DNA from: Candidatus Poribacteria bacterium
Lineage (GTDB): Bacteria; Poribacteria; WGA-4E; GCA-2687025
Length of the DNA stretch: 8,300 nucleotides
Assembly: GCA_002687025.1 (NCBI GenBank)
Contig: NYZG01000002.1
Span: 1-8,300 of the forward strand
Reading direction: 5' to 3'
Of the stretch, positions 1-6,414 are shown piece by piece. Position 1 is the stretch's first letter, and every line of letters starts with the position of its first letter. The notes under the pieces are model-generated. The model did no database searches. It saw only the letters and a list, made by a program, of their open reading frames with translations, and was not told the DNA's origin. The translations under genes and the position numbers were made by a program.

Positions 1-577
1 CCTGCTCGCGCAGGCGGAGCACGTGGTACGGGATGGCGAGTTCCGCGCACCACCCCTCGCCGTTTACCGCGGCCTCGGCGGCCCACACTCCCTCCCAGGT
101 GTCGTCCTCGTCTCCGTCACGGAATGTGACGCCATCCATCTGCCAGCCGGACGGTCCCACAACGAAGAAGACCCCGGTTCTGTGGTCGTGCCGAGGGTCG
201 ATGTTCACGGACACCGAATCACGCTCCGCCCAGGCCCCTCGCCGCGTGAGAGCCGAGACGATGCGATCCGGCTCCGAGTCGTAGCACATGACGCCCACGT
301 ACAGCGTGTCATCGTCGTATGCGACCTGGAAGGTAGTCCTTTCCGACGCCGCGTCACCCTCGTCGGGGTCCGACTGCGTGAAGCCGGACGCGCGGGGCGC
401 CGATGCCCAGACCGCGTCGTCGAGTCGGCCGTCGATCCGCGGCGGGATGTCCGCGCGAACGGCCTGGACGGACTTCGGCGGGGCATCGGCCGTCGGATGC
501 GCGGACGCCCCTAACATTACGAACACCATCAAAATAAATTGGAAGCCGTGCGCAAGTCGGTCGTGCTGATGCGTCAT
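1..577 (-). CDS. CBM9-like / DUF5916-type exported protein, N-terminal part (runs off left edge)
   Basis: This reading frame is open from the ATG at 577 to the window edge, giving 192 residues with no stop. Residues 1-32 look like a Sec signal peptide: His/Arg-rich start, hydrophobic FQFILMVFVMLGASA, then a polar region. Residues 40-190 match the family 9 carbohydrate-binding-like (DOMON-type) sandwich seen at the front of DUF5916 outer-membrane-associated proteins. The landmarks are IDGRLDDAVWASAP, TTFQVAYDDDTLYVGVMCYDSEP, DSVSVNIDPRHD, the pair WEGVW...AAVNGEGW, and AELAIPY. The family usually continues into a long beta-barrel-like C-terminal part, which would lie left of the window. The start is supported by AAGGAT at 587-592, nine bases upstream. 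The role is probably glycan binding or uptake at the cell surface; the substrate cannot be told. Domain call is strong, function is inferred. Confidence 0.88.
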   Translation of the reverse strand, partial: MTHQHDRLAHGFQFILMVFVMLGASAHPTADAPPKSVQAVRADIPPRIDGRLDDAVWASAPRASGFTQSDPDEGDAASERTTFQVAYDDDTLYVGVMCYDSEPDRIVSALTRRGAWAERDSVSVNIDPRHDHRTGVFFVVGPSGWQMDGVTFRDGDEDDTWEGVWAAEAAVNGEGWCAELAIPYHVLRLREQ

Positions 578-586
578 GCCGCAGCC

Positions 587-592
587 ATCCTT
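587..592 (-). promoter_or_regulatory. Ribosome binding site of the CBM9-like gene
   Basis: AAGGAT on the minus strand lies nine bases before the ATG at 577. It favours this start over the in-frame methionines at codons 17 and 21, which would also remove most of the signal peptide. Confidence 0.6.
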
Positions 593-737
593 CGATGTCA
601 GATGTCGTCTCGCGGAATCCAGTCGCGCCGCTCACTCCTATGAGGCCGGAGGCCGCGCTGCCGATAGTGGATTCTGCGAGCGCGCGTCACGAGGCACACG
701 AACTTCCACGCCCGTGCCACCGTCGCCCGTCGAGATG

Positions 738-766
738 AGTCTAGCCGACGCCCGCGGGGCGCGCAA
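738..766 (-). promoter_or_regulatory. Weak candidate promoter for the CBM9-like gene
   Basis: On the minus strand TTGCGC (766-761) is separated by exactly 17 bases from TAGACT (743-738). Each hexamer matches four of six consensus sigma-70 positions. The site lies about 160 bases before the ATG at 577. A match this weak is expected by chance in a gap of this size, so it is only a pointer. Confidence 0.15.
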
Positions 767-859
767 GCGTATTTTGAGCCCTGGCGCTAAAAATTGGCAC
801 CGGATCCGAAATAAATGGGTTGCACGGGGCCTGGAGGGCTATATATCCGCCGGCAGTCG

Positions 860-2833
860 CTATACCACCGCGTCCCATCCCGGCATTGAGACGCTCGCCT
901 GGTAGTTGGAGGAGTTGTAGAGCGGGTTCCGCCGCGGCCGGTACAGCCGATCCGTCGGAGCATCGCCATCCTGCGTATAAACCCAGATCTCGTGCTGGTC
1001 CCACACGACGACCTCGTCACGGCAGTCGCCAGTGACGTCGAGGACGGCGTTGCACATGTCCGGGTGACCGTCGTCGGGGAACATCACCACTGGGCGGCCC
1101 CACCCGTCGAACATGCCTCCGTGGCGCACATTGGCGGAGTGGACGAAGAACTCCTGCCCGTCGCCGCGCCAGTTGATGGGCAGGCACATGCTGCCGAAGT
1201 TGTTCGGCTCGCAGTGGTGGTAGATGTCGCCGTGGGCGTCGTAGAAGTGCAGGATGCCCTGGTTGCCCCAGAAGTTGATGCACACCGTCTGCAGTCCGGG
1301 CAGGTCCGGGCGGAAACGCGCGGTCGTGGGGTTCTGGGCGTGTCCGATGTGGTGATGCTTGAGCACGCGGCCGGCCAGGTCGGTGAAGAAGAGCCCCGCG
1401 TCGCTGGCGGCGCACAGAATCCGCGGCTCGGAACCATCTTGCAGGAAATCCACGACGGCGAGGCCGTCCGCGTGGTCGGGCATCGTGTCCTCGTTGTTCC
1501 ACAGGGCTGTGCCGTCGTGGTCGTAGAGGGCGTACCCGATCGCGAGTTCGTCGTGGCCGTCGCCGTCGACATCGAACGCGTACGGGTAGTGACCGGTACG
1601 GCAGGCGGCGTCCCAAAGCGGCCGTAGCTCGTCGTCGAGCGCCCACAGATGCCAGTAGCGGTCCTTGATGATGATGTCCGCGGGGCGGCCTGTCCCCCGC
1701 AGGTCGCAGAAGAAGAGACAGTCGCCGAGTATGCGCGGGAACTTGTCCGCGGGAGGGAGACTCTCCGGCGTCGGGGATTGCAGCTTCAGGCGGCCCGTCG
1801 CGCCGTCCACGACGTGGATCAGCATGTCCTTGCAGAACACGACCTCAGCGCGTCCGTCACCGTCGATGTCGTGTATCTGGAACGCGACATCGTTCGTCAG
1901 GTGGTAATTGGCCGGGTCCGGGCTGCCGATCTGCCAGAGGATGTCCCCGTCGAACGTCATCGCGGTGAGGCAGCTCAACTCGGAGTAGGCGTCCCGAGGG
2001 CCGTGGTGGATCATCTGACCTACGAGCACGTCGGGTCGCCCGTCGCCGGTGAGGTCGCCGAATCGCAGATTCCGTCCGACGCCGAACCCCTCGACGTCGA
2101 CCTTCTTCCAGACCACGGGCTTCGCGTTGTCGGCTCGCAGGTCGTCGAGTTCGCGATCTACCTTCGACCGCATCACGCCGAACGTCCGCGACTGCGCGTG
2201 CGTGGCGGCCACCTTCAGCGACGTGTATGCGGTGGGGCCGTCCGCGACCAGCGCGACGCGTCCGCGCAGGAACGTCGTGTCGCGGGCGGCTATCGCCCCG
2301 AGGCCGTGTACCGACGCGCGCAACGCGGGCCCGTCCGCCTCAACGATCAGCTCGTATTCGCGGCCGACATCCCACGCGCAGTCGGCGCGGGCGAGGATTC
2401 GCTCGTCGCGTTCGTGGAAGGCGGTTTCGTGCCCAATCGCCGAGAGACGGAGGCCGTCGGCGTCGAAGCCCGCGAAGTAGTGGCAGCGACTGTTGCGGTA
2501 CCGGAAGGCGATGCCGCTGCATCCGCGCGCCGACTCAGGCGTGATCCGGGCTGTCACCGTGTAATCGGACCACAGCGGGTCGCCGGCCACCAACGTCGGC
2601 CGTGTCCACGACGCGGCGTTCTCACACGTCTGGACCATCGCTCGCTGGCCGTCTCGCTCCTGGACGTGCCACGCGCGGGAAGTCGGGTTGATGAAGCAGG
2701 CCACGGACCAATGGCCCTTTGGCGCGGCCTCTGGGAGGTAGTGATACTCCGTGTGTGCGCCGACGGGGGCGGAGAACATGCCCTCGTCCAGATCGCCGAA
2801 TCCGTCTTCCAGGAGCACGTGAAGTGCGCTCAT
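860..2833 (-). CDS. Jelly-roll plus FG-GAP beta-propeller protein, resembling polysaccharide lyase family 11
   Basis: A 657-residue protein. Residues about 75-210 resemble a concanavalin-like (LamG/DUF1080-type) jelly roll: DPLWSDYTVTARITPES, GIAFRYRNSRCHYFAGF, YELIVEADG, GRVALVADGPTAYTSLKV. Residues about 240-650 form a propeller with repeated FG-GAP-like metal loops of the DxDGDG type: DLTGDGRPDV (about 259), DIDGDGRAEV (about 321), DVDGDGHDEL (about 420), DVTGDCRDEV (about 598). The C-terminus (IWVYTQDGD...RLYRPRRNPLYNSSNYQ) resembles the end of rhamnogalacturonan lyases of family PL11. Such lyases cut the pectin backbone and bind calcium. I cannot identify catalytic residues, so activity is inference. 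No signal peptide is visible at the chosen start, which is odd for a secreted polysaccharide enzyme. The start at 2833 is chosen because GAGGG (2840-2844) lies six bases upstream and homology-like sequence begins there; the frame stays open to 3181 but the extra 116 residues look random and Arg/Pro-rich. Confidence 0.85.
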   Translation of the reverse strand: MSALHVLLEDGFGDLDEGMFSAPVGAHTEYHYLPEAAPKGHWSVACFINPTSRAWHVQERDGQRAMVQTCENAASWTRPTLVAGDPLWSDYTVTARITPESARGCSGIAFRYRNSRCHYFAGFDADGLRLSAIGHETAFHERDERILARADCAWDVGREYELIVEADGPALRASVHGLGAIAARDTTFLRGRVALVADGPTAYTSLKVAATHAQSRTFGVMRSKVDRELDDLRADNAKPVVWKKVDVEGFGVGRNLRFGDLTGDGRPDVLVGQMIHHGPRDAYSELSCLTAMTFDGDILWQIGSPDPANYHLTNDVAFQIHDIDGDGRAEVVFCKDMLIHVVDGATGRLKLQSPTPESLPPADKFPRILGDCLFFCDLRGTGRPADIIIKDRYWHLWALDDELRPLWDAACRTGHYPYAFDVDGDGHDELAIGYALYDHDGTALWNNEDTMPDHADGLAVVDFLQDGSEPRILCAASDAGLFFTDLAGRVLKHHHIGHAQNPTTARFRPDLPGLQTVCINFWGNQGILHFYDAHGDIYHHCEPNNFGSMCLPINWRGDGQEFFVHSANVRHGGMFDGWGRPVVMFPDDGHPDMCNAVLDVTGDCRDEVVVWDQHEIWVYTQDGDAPTDRLYRPRRNPLYNSSNYQASVSMPGWDAVV

Positions 2834-3051
2834 TGTCGTCCCTCTGCGCGGATCGGTGGCTGCGACGCACGGCGCGCCATGATACTCCTCTCGGCGGCCT
2901 GCGCGCCATCGCTCGCCGGTGCGACGGTGTGGTAACAGCGCGTCAGTACGAGCCCGGTGTGGTCGCGGGGCGCGTCCCAGGAGCGCCGCGACGCCCTGTG
3001 ATGGCCGGGGTCGGGGACGCGCGCAGGTGGCGTGCCGTTGGTGCCCTGCAC
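2830..3051 (-). CDS. Possible short or broken gene upstream of the propeller gene, unrecognised
   Basis: A 73-residue frame from a GTG at 3051 ends in TGA that overlaps the propeller start as ATGA, a typical operon junction. Most of its codons end in G or C. It contains sequence that looks protein-like (DAPRDHTGLVLTRCYHTVAP), but I do not recognise a family and see no clear ribosome site at the GTG. Just upstream, in another minus frame near 3070-3170, lies a second protein-like stretch (QASDIDALLEDGSISPLVL). A TAG separates this frame from further upstream sequence, so the two stretches could be pieces of one gene broken by a frameshift. Equally, the whole region may be non-coding GC-rich sequence. 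Treat as tentative. Confidence 0.27.
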   Translation of the reverse strand: MQGTNGTPPARVPDPGHHRASRRSWDAPRDHTGLVLTRCYHTVAPASDGAQAAERSIMARRASQPPIRAEGRQ

Positions 3052-3173
3052 GATTGCCCATGGACGCGGCCGCTGGCCAGTACCAAGGGCGAGATGCTAC
3101 CGTCCTCCAGCAGCGCGTCGATGTCGCTCGCCTGAGCGCGCGCGTACACCTGTGCGGTGGGGGCATGGCCGGA

Positions 3174-3649
3174 ATGTACACGCCGCGTATGCATCAGGTC
3201 GAAGACAGGCAGACACTCGTCGGCTTCATGCGCGGCCGTCCGTACGCGACGGTGATAGCGGCCTCGAACGGCGTCCCGGCCGTGACGGACATCCCGGCGT
3301 CACGGTCCGCAACGGCGATGGCATCCGCATCCGCGCGCATATGGCTCGGCCGGACGACCACTCCAGCCTACTGGATGGCGGCGACAGTGCCGAGCTCGTG
3401 CACGACCCTGTCGCTGCTTTCGAGCCGGACTACCGCAAGATATGGGACGATGTCGACGACGCGCTCAGAGCCGGTCTGGTCGGAGGCCTCGGCCCATTCG
3501 AGATGGACGTGACGCGCCTGGAAGGGAACTTCAGGCTCGGCCAGAACCGACCGTCCGGGGGCCGCGCGCGGATCGTGGCGCATCTCGCCGCGTCGACGGA
3601 CACGAGTGCCGCCGCAGTCGGCCACGCGACGTGCGGTCAGGCGGGGTGA
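3174..3649 (+). pseudogene. paiB: paiB-family (FMN-binding negative transcriptional regulator) pseudogene
   Basis: The ATG at 3174 begins MYTPRMHQVEDRQTLVGFM, followed by RGRPYATVIAASNGVPAVTDIP, which matches the start of PaiB proteins (MYIPK..., then a G-T-V-V strand, then THLP). At about 3290-3297 the similarity jumps to another plus frame: VTVRNGDGIRIRAHMARPDD, then PFEMDVTRLEGNFRLGQNRP and ARIVAHLAAS to the TGA at 3647-3649, which match the PaiB middle and C-terminus. The central block with the family hallmarks HAYIS-SWY and VPTWNY is absent: AELV joins directly to HDPVAAF. The remnant spans about 158 codons against roughly 205-210 in intact members, so about 50 are missing. PaiB proteins have a split-barrel flavin-binding fold and in Bacillus subtilis repress sporulation and degradative-enzyme genes. 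With a frame change and a deletion, this copy should be non-functional. The family call is strong; assembly error is the alternative for the frame change only. Confidence 0.8.
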
Positions 3650-3657
3650 CCTTGCTG

Positions 3658-3695
3658 GCCGGCCCGCGGAGCGCACACAGCCGCCACGGGCCGGC
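3658..3695 (+). terminator. GC-rich hairpin after the paiB remnant
   Basis: GCCGGCCCG (3658-3666) and CGGGCCGGC (3687-3695) form a perfect 9-bp inverted repeat with a 20-base loop, starting nine bases after the paiB TGA. The position suits a transcription terminator, but there is no T-tract after it. Confidence 0.4.
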
Positions 3696-3862
3696 GCGTG
3701 ACGCGGTCGGCTACGGCGTGCTCGGGGCACATCTTCCACGCGGGGCCGTCGTCGACGTTCCGCCAGCGCGAGGCGGCGCAAGTCCTGTTGGTTCCGAGGT
3801 TGTGGACCACGATGTGTCGCGCTCCTTCGCGCGCGCTGCGGCGCCGATGCGCGGGCAGGCGC

Positions 3863-3882
3863 GGTGAGACGGCGCTCTCACC
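3863..3882 (-). terminator. Hairpin overlapping the WD40 stop codon
   Basis: GGTGAGA (3863-3869) and TCTCACC (3876-3882) form a perfect 7-bp stem with a 6-base loop. The minus-strand stop TGA (3880-3878) lies inside the stem. The two flanking genes converge here, so the hairpin may end or protect the WD40 message. It lacks a U-tract. Confidence 0.4.
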
Positions 3883-4921
3883 TCGAAGGTGGCGGAGCGA
3901 GTTCAGGTTCGCCGGCCCATTGCGACTTGTCCCAGAGCCTGACTGTGCCGTCGGCGATGCCGCCGGCGAGTGTGTTCCCGTCGGGCGAAAACGCCACGGC
4001 CATGACGAAGCTGATCGGCCGCGAACGCACTCGTAGGGTTGCCCTTTCCTCCCCGGTGGCTGTGTCCCAGAGCTTGGCCGTGTTGTCATGGCCGCCGCCG
4101 CTTGCGAGTGTTCGCCCGTCGGGGGAGAACGCGACGGAAGAGACGCCAGCCGTGTGTCCACGCAGGGCTGCGACCTCCTGTCGGGCCCCGACATTCCAGA
4201 TCCTCACTGTCCGATCGGAGCTGCAGCTTGCCAGTGTCGCTCCGGCGGGGGAGAACGCGACGGACACCACCCCTTCCCTGTGGCCGCGTAAGGTCGCGAC
4301 TTCCTGCCACGCCGCGACGTCCCAGATCTTCACGTCGACGAAGCTGCTGCTTGCCAGCAGCGCCCCGCTGGGGGAGAAGGCGACGGAGAAGTCTCTTGTG
4401 GCATATCCTGGCGGGTTCCCATGTCCCTGCAGAGTCGCGACGGCGGCCCGTCCTGCGACGTCCCAGACCTTCACCACTTCGTCTGGGCTGCCGCTTGCGA
4501 GTGTTGCCCCGTCGGGCGAGAAGGCCAGTGACACGACCCGGTCCGTGTGCCCTTGCAGGGCGGCGGCCTCCTGGCGTGTCGCGACGTCCCAGATACTCAC
4601 CACATGATCGACGCCGCCGCTCGCGACTGTTGCGCCGTTGGGGGAGAAGGCAACGGCGGCAACTTGGTCCGTGTGCCCTTCCAGCGTCGCGATCTCCTGT
4701 CGCGTGCCCAAGTCCCAGAGCTTCACCGTGCCATCGGCGCTTCCGCTCGCGAGCGTTGCCCCGTCGACGGAGAAGGCAACGGACAACACCAAGCTTGCGT
4801 GCCCCTGCAGGATCGCGACTTCCTCGCCAGATGTGGCCCGGGATACGAGCATGGCCAGGGAGATCAGAATGGCGGCCCGCCGGCCGACGGTGCGGGGGCT
4901 GTTCCGGTCACATCGCGTCAT
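3878..4921 (-). CDS. Exported seven-repeat WD40 beta-propeller protein
   Basis: A 347-residue protein. Residues 1-32 (MTRCDRNSPRTVGRR then AAILISLAMLV then SRATSG) look like a signal peptide with an Arg-Arg before the hydrophobic core; both Sec and Tat export are possible. Residues about 33-340 are seven WD40 repeats of about 42-47 residues. Each has the LQGH, V.SVAFSPDGATLASGS and V.LWD pattern; the fourth carries a short insert (GNPPGYATR). Seven repeats make one closed propeller and almost nothing else, so the protein is probably a periplasmic or surface binding scaffold rather than an enzyme. The most degenerate repeat is the seventh, which lacks the GH pair. The ATG at 4921 fits the signal peptide, though its ribosome site (GAGAG) is weak. 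The frame is open to 5206, but those 95 residues show no WD40 or other pattern. Partner and role are unknown. Confidence 0.87.
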   Translation of the reverse strand: MTRCDRNSPRTVGRRAAILISLAMLVSRATSGEEVAILQGHASLVLSVAFSVDGATLASGSADGTVKLWDLGTRQEIATLEGHTDQVAAVAFSPNGATVASGGVDHVVSIWDVATRQEAAALQGHTDRVVSLAFSPDGATLASGSPDEVVKVWDVAGRAAVATLQGHGNPPGYATRDFSVAFSPSGALLASSSFVDVKIWDVAAWQEVATLRGHREGVVSVAFSPAGATLASCSSDRTVRIWNVGARQEVAALRGHTAGVSSVAFSPDGRTLASGGGHDNTAKLWDTATGEERATLRVRSRPISFVMAVAFSPDGNTLAGGIADGTVRLWDKSQWAGEPELAPPPSR

Positions 4922-5319
4922 GGAGTCACTCTCAGGAACGGGTTGGAGGAGCTTCCTGCCGGTGCCGACGCCGCTGGCATACTGGGGCTGTTCAGGCAGC
5001 GTGGCAGGGGCACGTGGCCGTCGCGATCCCGTGAATCCTGAGACGGGCGGCGGCTCCAACGCGGCACCGCGTGAGCTTCGGCGGAAGCATGGTTGGCGTC
5101 GCCACCGGGCACTCGGTGTGAACGAGTCGTCTCTCGATGAAGGACACGAGGCAGCGTCGGCGCCCCGGGACATACCAACAATCACTGTTCCGTCAGGCGC
5201 GGTCATGAAGGCGGGCTAGTCATCGCCGCTACCACGCGTAGAACCGTGACGGACTTGATCGGGATCGCCTCGCGCCGATGGTCTGGATCGGTCGCCGACG
5301 TGAGGCCCGCGGACGATGA
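4922..5319. other. Intergenic region between the WD40 gene and the tRNA scar
   Basis: About 400 bases in which I find no supported gene. Minus and plus frames are open through most of it, but their translations are Arg/Ser/Pro-rich with no recognisable pattern. It should contain the WD40 promoter; no convincing -35/-10 pair was found. The part nearest 5319 was originally the sequence downstream of the intact tRNA-Arg gene. Confidence 0.5.
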
Positions 5320-5370
5320 TGGCGCGCCCGGCAGGAATCGAACCTGCGACCCAGTGATTAGAAGTCACTC
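5320..5370 (-). tRNA. 3' half of tRNA-Arg(UCU), truncated; element attachment scar
   Basis: On the minus strand there is a perfect anticodon stem (AGTGA/TCACT, 5369-5365 and 5357-5353) around loop CTTCTAA, giving anticodon UCU at 5362-5360. A five-base variable loop follows, then a perfect T stem GCAGG/CCTGC (5347-5343, 5335-5331) around a TTCGATT loop, the acceptor 3' strand CGGGCGC (5330-5324), discriminator G and an encoded CCA (5322-5320). The 3' half closely matches bacterial tRNA-Arg(UCU). The bases preceding it do not pair with the acceptor strand and show no normal GCTC D arm, although TATC/GATA could form a fake D stem at 5386-5371. It is therefore a remnant, not a working tRNA. A 3' tRNA fragment missing its 5' half is what a tRNA-targeting integrase leaves at the far end of its element. 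Identity is firm; the att role is inferred. Confidence 0.82.
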
Positions 5371-5377
5371 TATCCCT

Positions 5378-5392
5378 ACGCGATAAGCGCGT
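5378..5392. repeat. Small inverted repeat at the tRNA/element junction
   Basis: ACGCG (5378-5382) and CGCGT (5388-5392) flank ATAAG. It sits just where tRNA homology stops, so it could be part of the recombination site. A repeat of this size also arises easily by chance in GC-rich DNA. Confidence 0.3.
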
Positions 5393-5415
5393 CATAGAAC
5401 GGGTCTAAGGCGACT

Positions 5416-5434
5416 TGGGAACCGCGATTTCCCA
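5416..5434. repeat. Inverted repeat between scar and excisionase-like gene
   Basis: TGGGAA (5416-5421) and TTCCCA (5429-5434) form a perfect 6-bp stem with a 7-base loop, about 50 bases past the stop of the last operon gene. It could be a weak terminator for the operon or an integrase/excisionase arm site. The rest of 5400-5485 holds nothing else I can name. Confidence 0.3.
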
Positions 5435-5485
5435 GATTCTTTCCTGAACACCCCTAATCCTCAGTGCCGTACCGGCTCCTACCTA

Positions 5486-5758
5486 CTAGTCCGTTGGGTT
5501 GCCCTGTGATTCGTCGCCGCCACCCGAGCCCACGGACACGGTCCGCGATTCCGCCCACGCCTCGATGTCCGACGCCCTGAACCGCAGCCCGGAGCGAGAG
5601 AACTTCAGGTGAGGGATCGCCTTCGCGTAGACCCAACCGTACACTGTCTTCCGCGCCACGCCTAGCAGCGCGGCCACGTCGTCCACGTTCAGGTACCGCT
5701 CACTATCCATCGTCTTGCGTTCCTTCCCAGCCTGATATTGTCCTGTCGCCGTTGTCAT
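5486..5758 (-). CDS. Excisionase/AlpA-type MerR-like helix-turn-helix protein
   Basis: A 90-residue protein. Residues 21-70 are a compact winged-helix DNA-binding domain of the excisionase family: YLNVDDVAALLGVARKTVY, GWVYAKAIPHLKF, then a basic wing SRSGLRFRASDIEAWAES. The tail is Gly/Ser-rich. Such proteins bend or mark att DNA for excision, or act as AlpA-type regulators of an integrase. The gene is the last of its operon and lies about 110 bases from the tRNA scar, which fits either job. The ATG at 5758 overlaps the previous stop as ATGA and has GGGGGAG just upstream. An internal ATG at 5710 with AAGGA ten bases upstream would give a 74-residue protein starting right at the domain and is a real alternative. 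Confidence 0.85.
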   Translation of the reverse strand: MTTATGQYQAGKERKTMDSERYLNVDDVAALLGVARKTVYGWVYAKAIPHLKFSRSGLRFRASDIEAWAESRTVSVGSGGGDESQGNPTD

Positions 5759-6414
5759 TCGTCTCCCCCTTGGCCGTGCGCGACCTGTCCATCCATCCGA
5801 GATGCCGTCACGGGCCTGCTGCTTCGTTCAGCGGACGTCTGCGAATCGTCTGCCAAGAGCGCTGCATCTTCGCGGCTTGCCAGGCTCACAGTCTGGTTCT
5901 GCACTACGTTGAGCATGCCTACTGACGGCCCCAACAGCTTGCGCACCTGGGCCAGGGCTCTCAGCGCATACACGTAGCGGCGATGCGCCCGATCCAGAAC
6001 GCGTTGGTAGCAGTCCCCCGCCTGGAACGTCATCCCTTCCCGCAGATTCGCGCTCCACTTCAGCTCCGCGATGTGGACGTGCGTCCAGCAGGTGAGGATG
6101 CGCTCAATGAGCAGCCGCTCAATGGGCGTGCAACCGTCCCCCGTGAGTTCCTTCCGCATCTTGGTGACGCGATACGGGATCATCTCGCGCGACGCGTCGT
6201 TCTCGTGGATGCACGCTTCGAGCAAGTGGCGCCGCGCCGATTCGTCCCAGTTGAGCGAAGCGGCTCTGTCCGGCTTCGCGGCAAGCAGTGGGACGATGTC
6301 CTCCCTCGCCTTCCTGTCCCCCTTCTGCGCTTTCCCTGTGAGGCCGATAAGCGCGTCGTACCACTCGGCGGAGTTCATGTCCTCCGGCTTCTTGGCGGGC
6401 AGTTTACTGGCCAC
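5755..6414 (-). CDS. Helical protein of unknown function, mobile-element associated
   Basis: A 219-residue soluble protein read from a GTG at 6414. GGAGGA at 6421-6426, six bases upstream, decides this start; an ATG further downstream (residue 13) has no such support, and the frame open to 6900 merely shadows other genes. Residues 15-95 are charged and helical. Residues 95-165 look like long helices (CTPIERLLIERILTCW, then DRAHRRYVYALRALAQVRKLL), followed by a short VQNQTV strand and a polar tail from about 178. I have the impression that similar proteins with this RRY...ALAQVRKLL helix accompany replication genes in other elements, but I cannot name a family. It overlaps the upstream stop by 11 bases and the downstream start by four, so translation is probably coupled. 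Confidence 0.8.
   Translation of the reverse strand: MASKLPAKKPEDMNSAEWYDALIGLTGKAQKGDRKAREDIVPLLAAKPDRAASLNWDESARRHLLEACIHENDASREMIPYRVTKMRKELTGDGCTPIERLLIERILTCWTHVHIAELKWSANLREGMTFQAGDCYQRVLDRAHRRYVYALRALAQVRKLLGPSVGMLNVVQNQTVSLASREDAALLADDSQTSAERSSRPVTASRMDGQVAHGQGGDE

Larger units (their letters stand above)
578..859. other. Intergenic gap between the propeller gene and the CBM9-like gene
   Basis: I find no convincing coding region on either strand. Bases 770-860 are clearly less GC-rich than the surroundings, with ATTTTGAG, CTAAAAATT, AAATAAAT and CTATATAT runs. Transcription of both flanking genes is leftward, so this gap should hold the end of the propeller transcript, the promoter of the CBM9-like gene, or both. 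No strong hairpin with a T-tract was seen. Confidence 0.5.

Noticed and set aside
992..1627. Plus-strand frame of 211 residues opposite the propeller gene
   Set aside because: Val/Asp-rich mirror translation of FG-GAP repeats; no independent coding signal.
1649..2935. Long plus-strand open frame of 428 residues opposite the propeller gene
   Set aside because: It lies wholly antisense to a gene with clear domain motifs and has no recognisable pattern; GC-rich genes commonly leave their antisense strand free of stops.
2834..3181. 116-residue N-terminal extension of the propeller protein
   Set aside because: Arg/Pro-rich without pattern; a good ribosome site and the start of sensible sequence both point to the ATG at 2833.
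3990..4830. Regularly spaced similar DNA segments resembling a repeat array or CRISPR
   Set aside because: The period of about 126 bases and the in-frame GH...SPDG...LWD pattern show these are the codons of WD40 blades, not DNA-level repeats.
4922..5206. 95-residue N-terminal extension of the WD40 protein
   Set aside because: It would bury the signal peptide inside the protein and shows no domain.
5320..5397. Functional complete tRNA-Arg
   Set aside because: The 5' acceptor strand candidates pair with only one to three of the seven 3' positions and there is no normal D arm; only the 3' half is tRNA-like.
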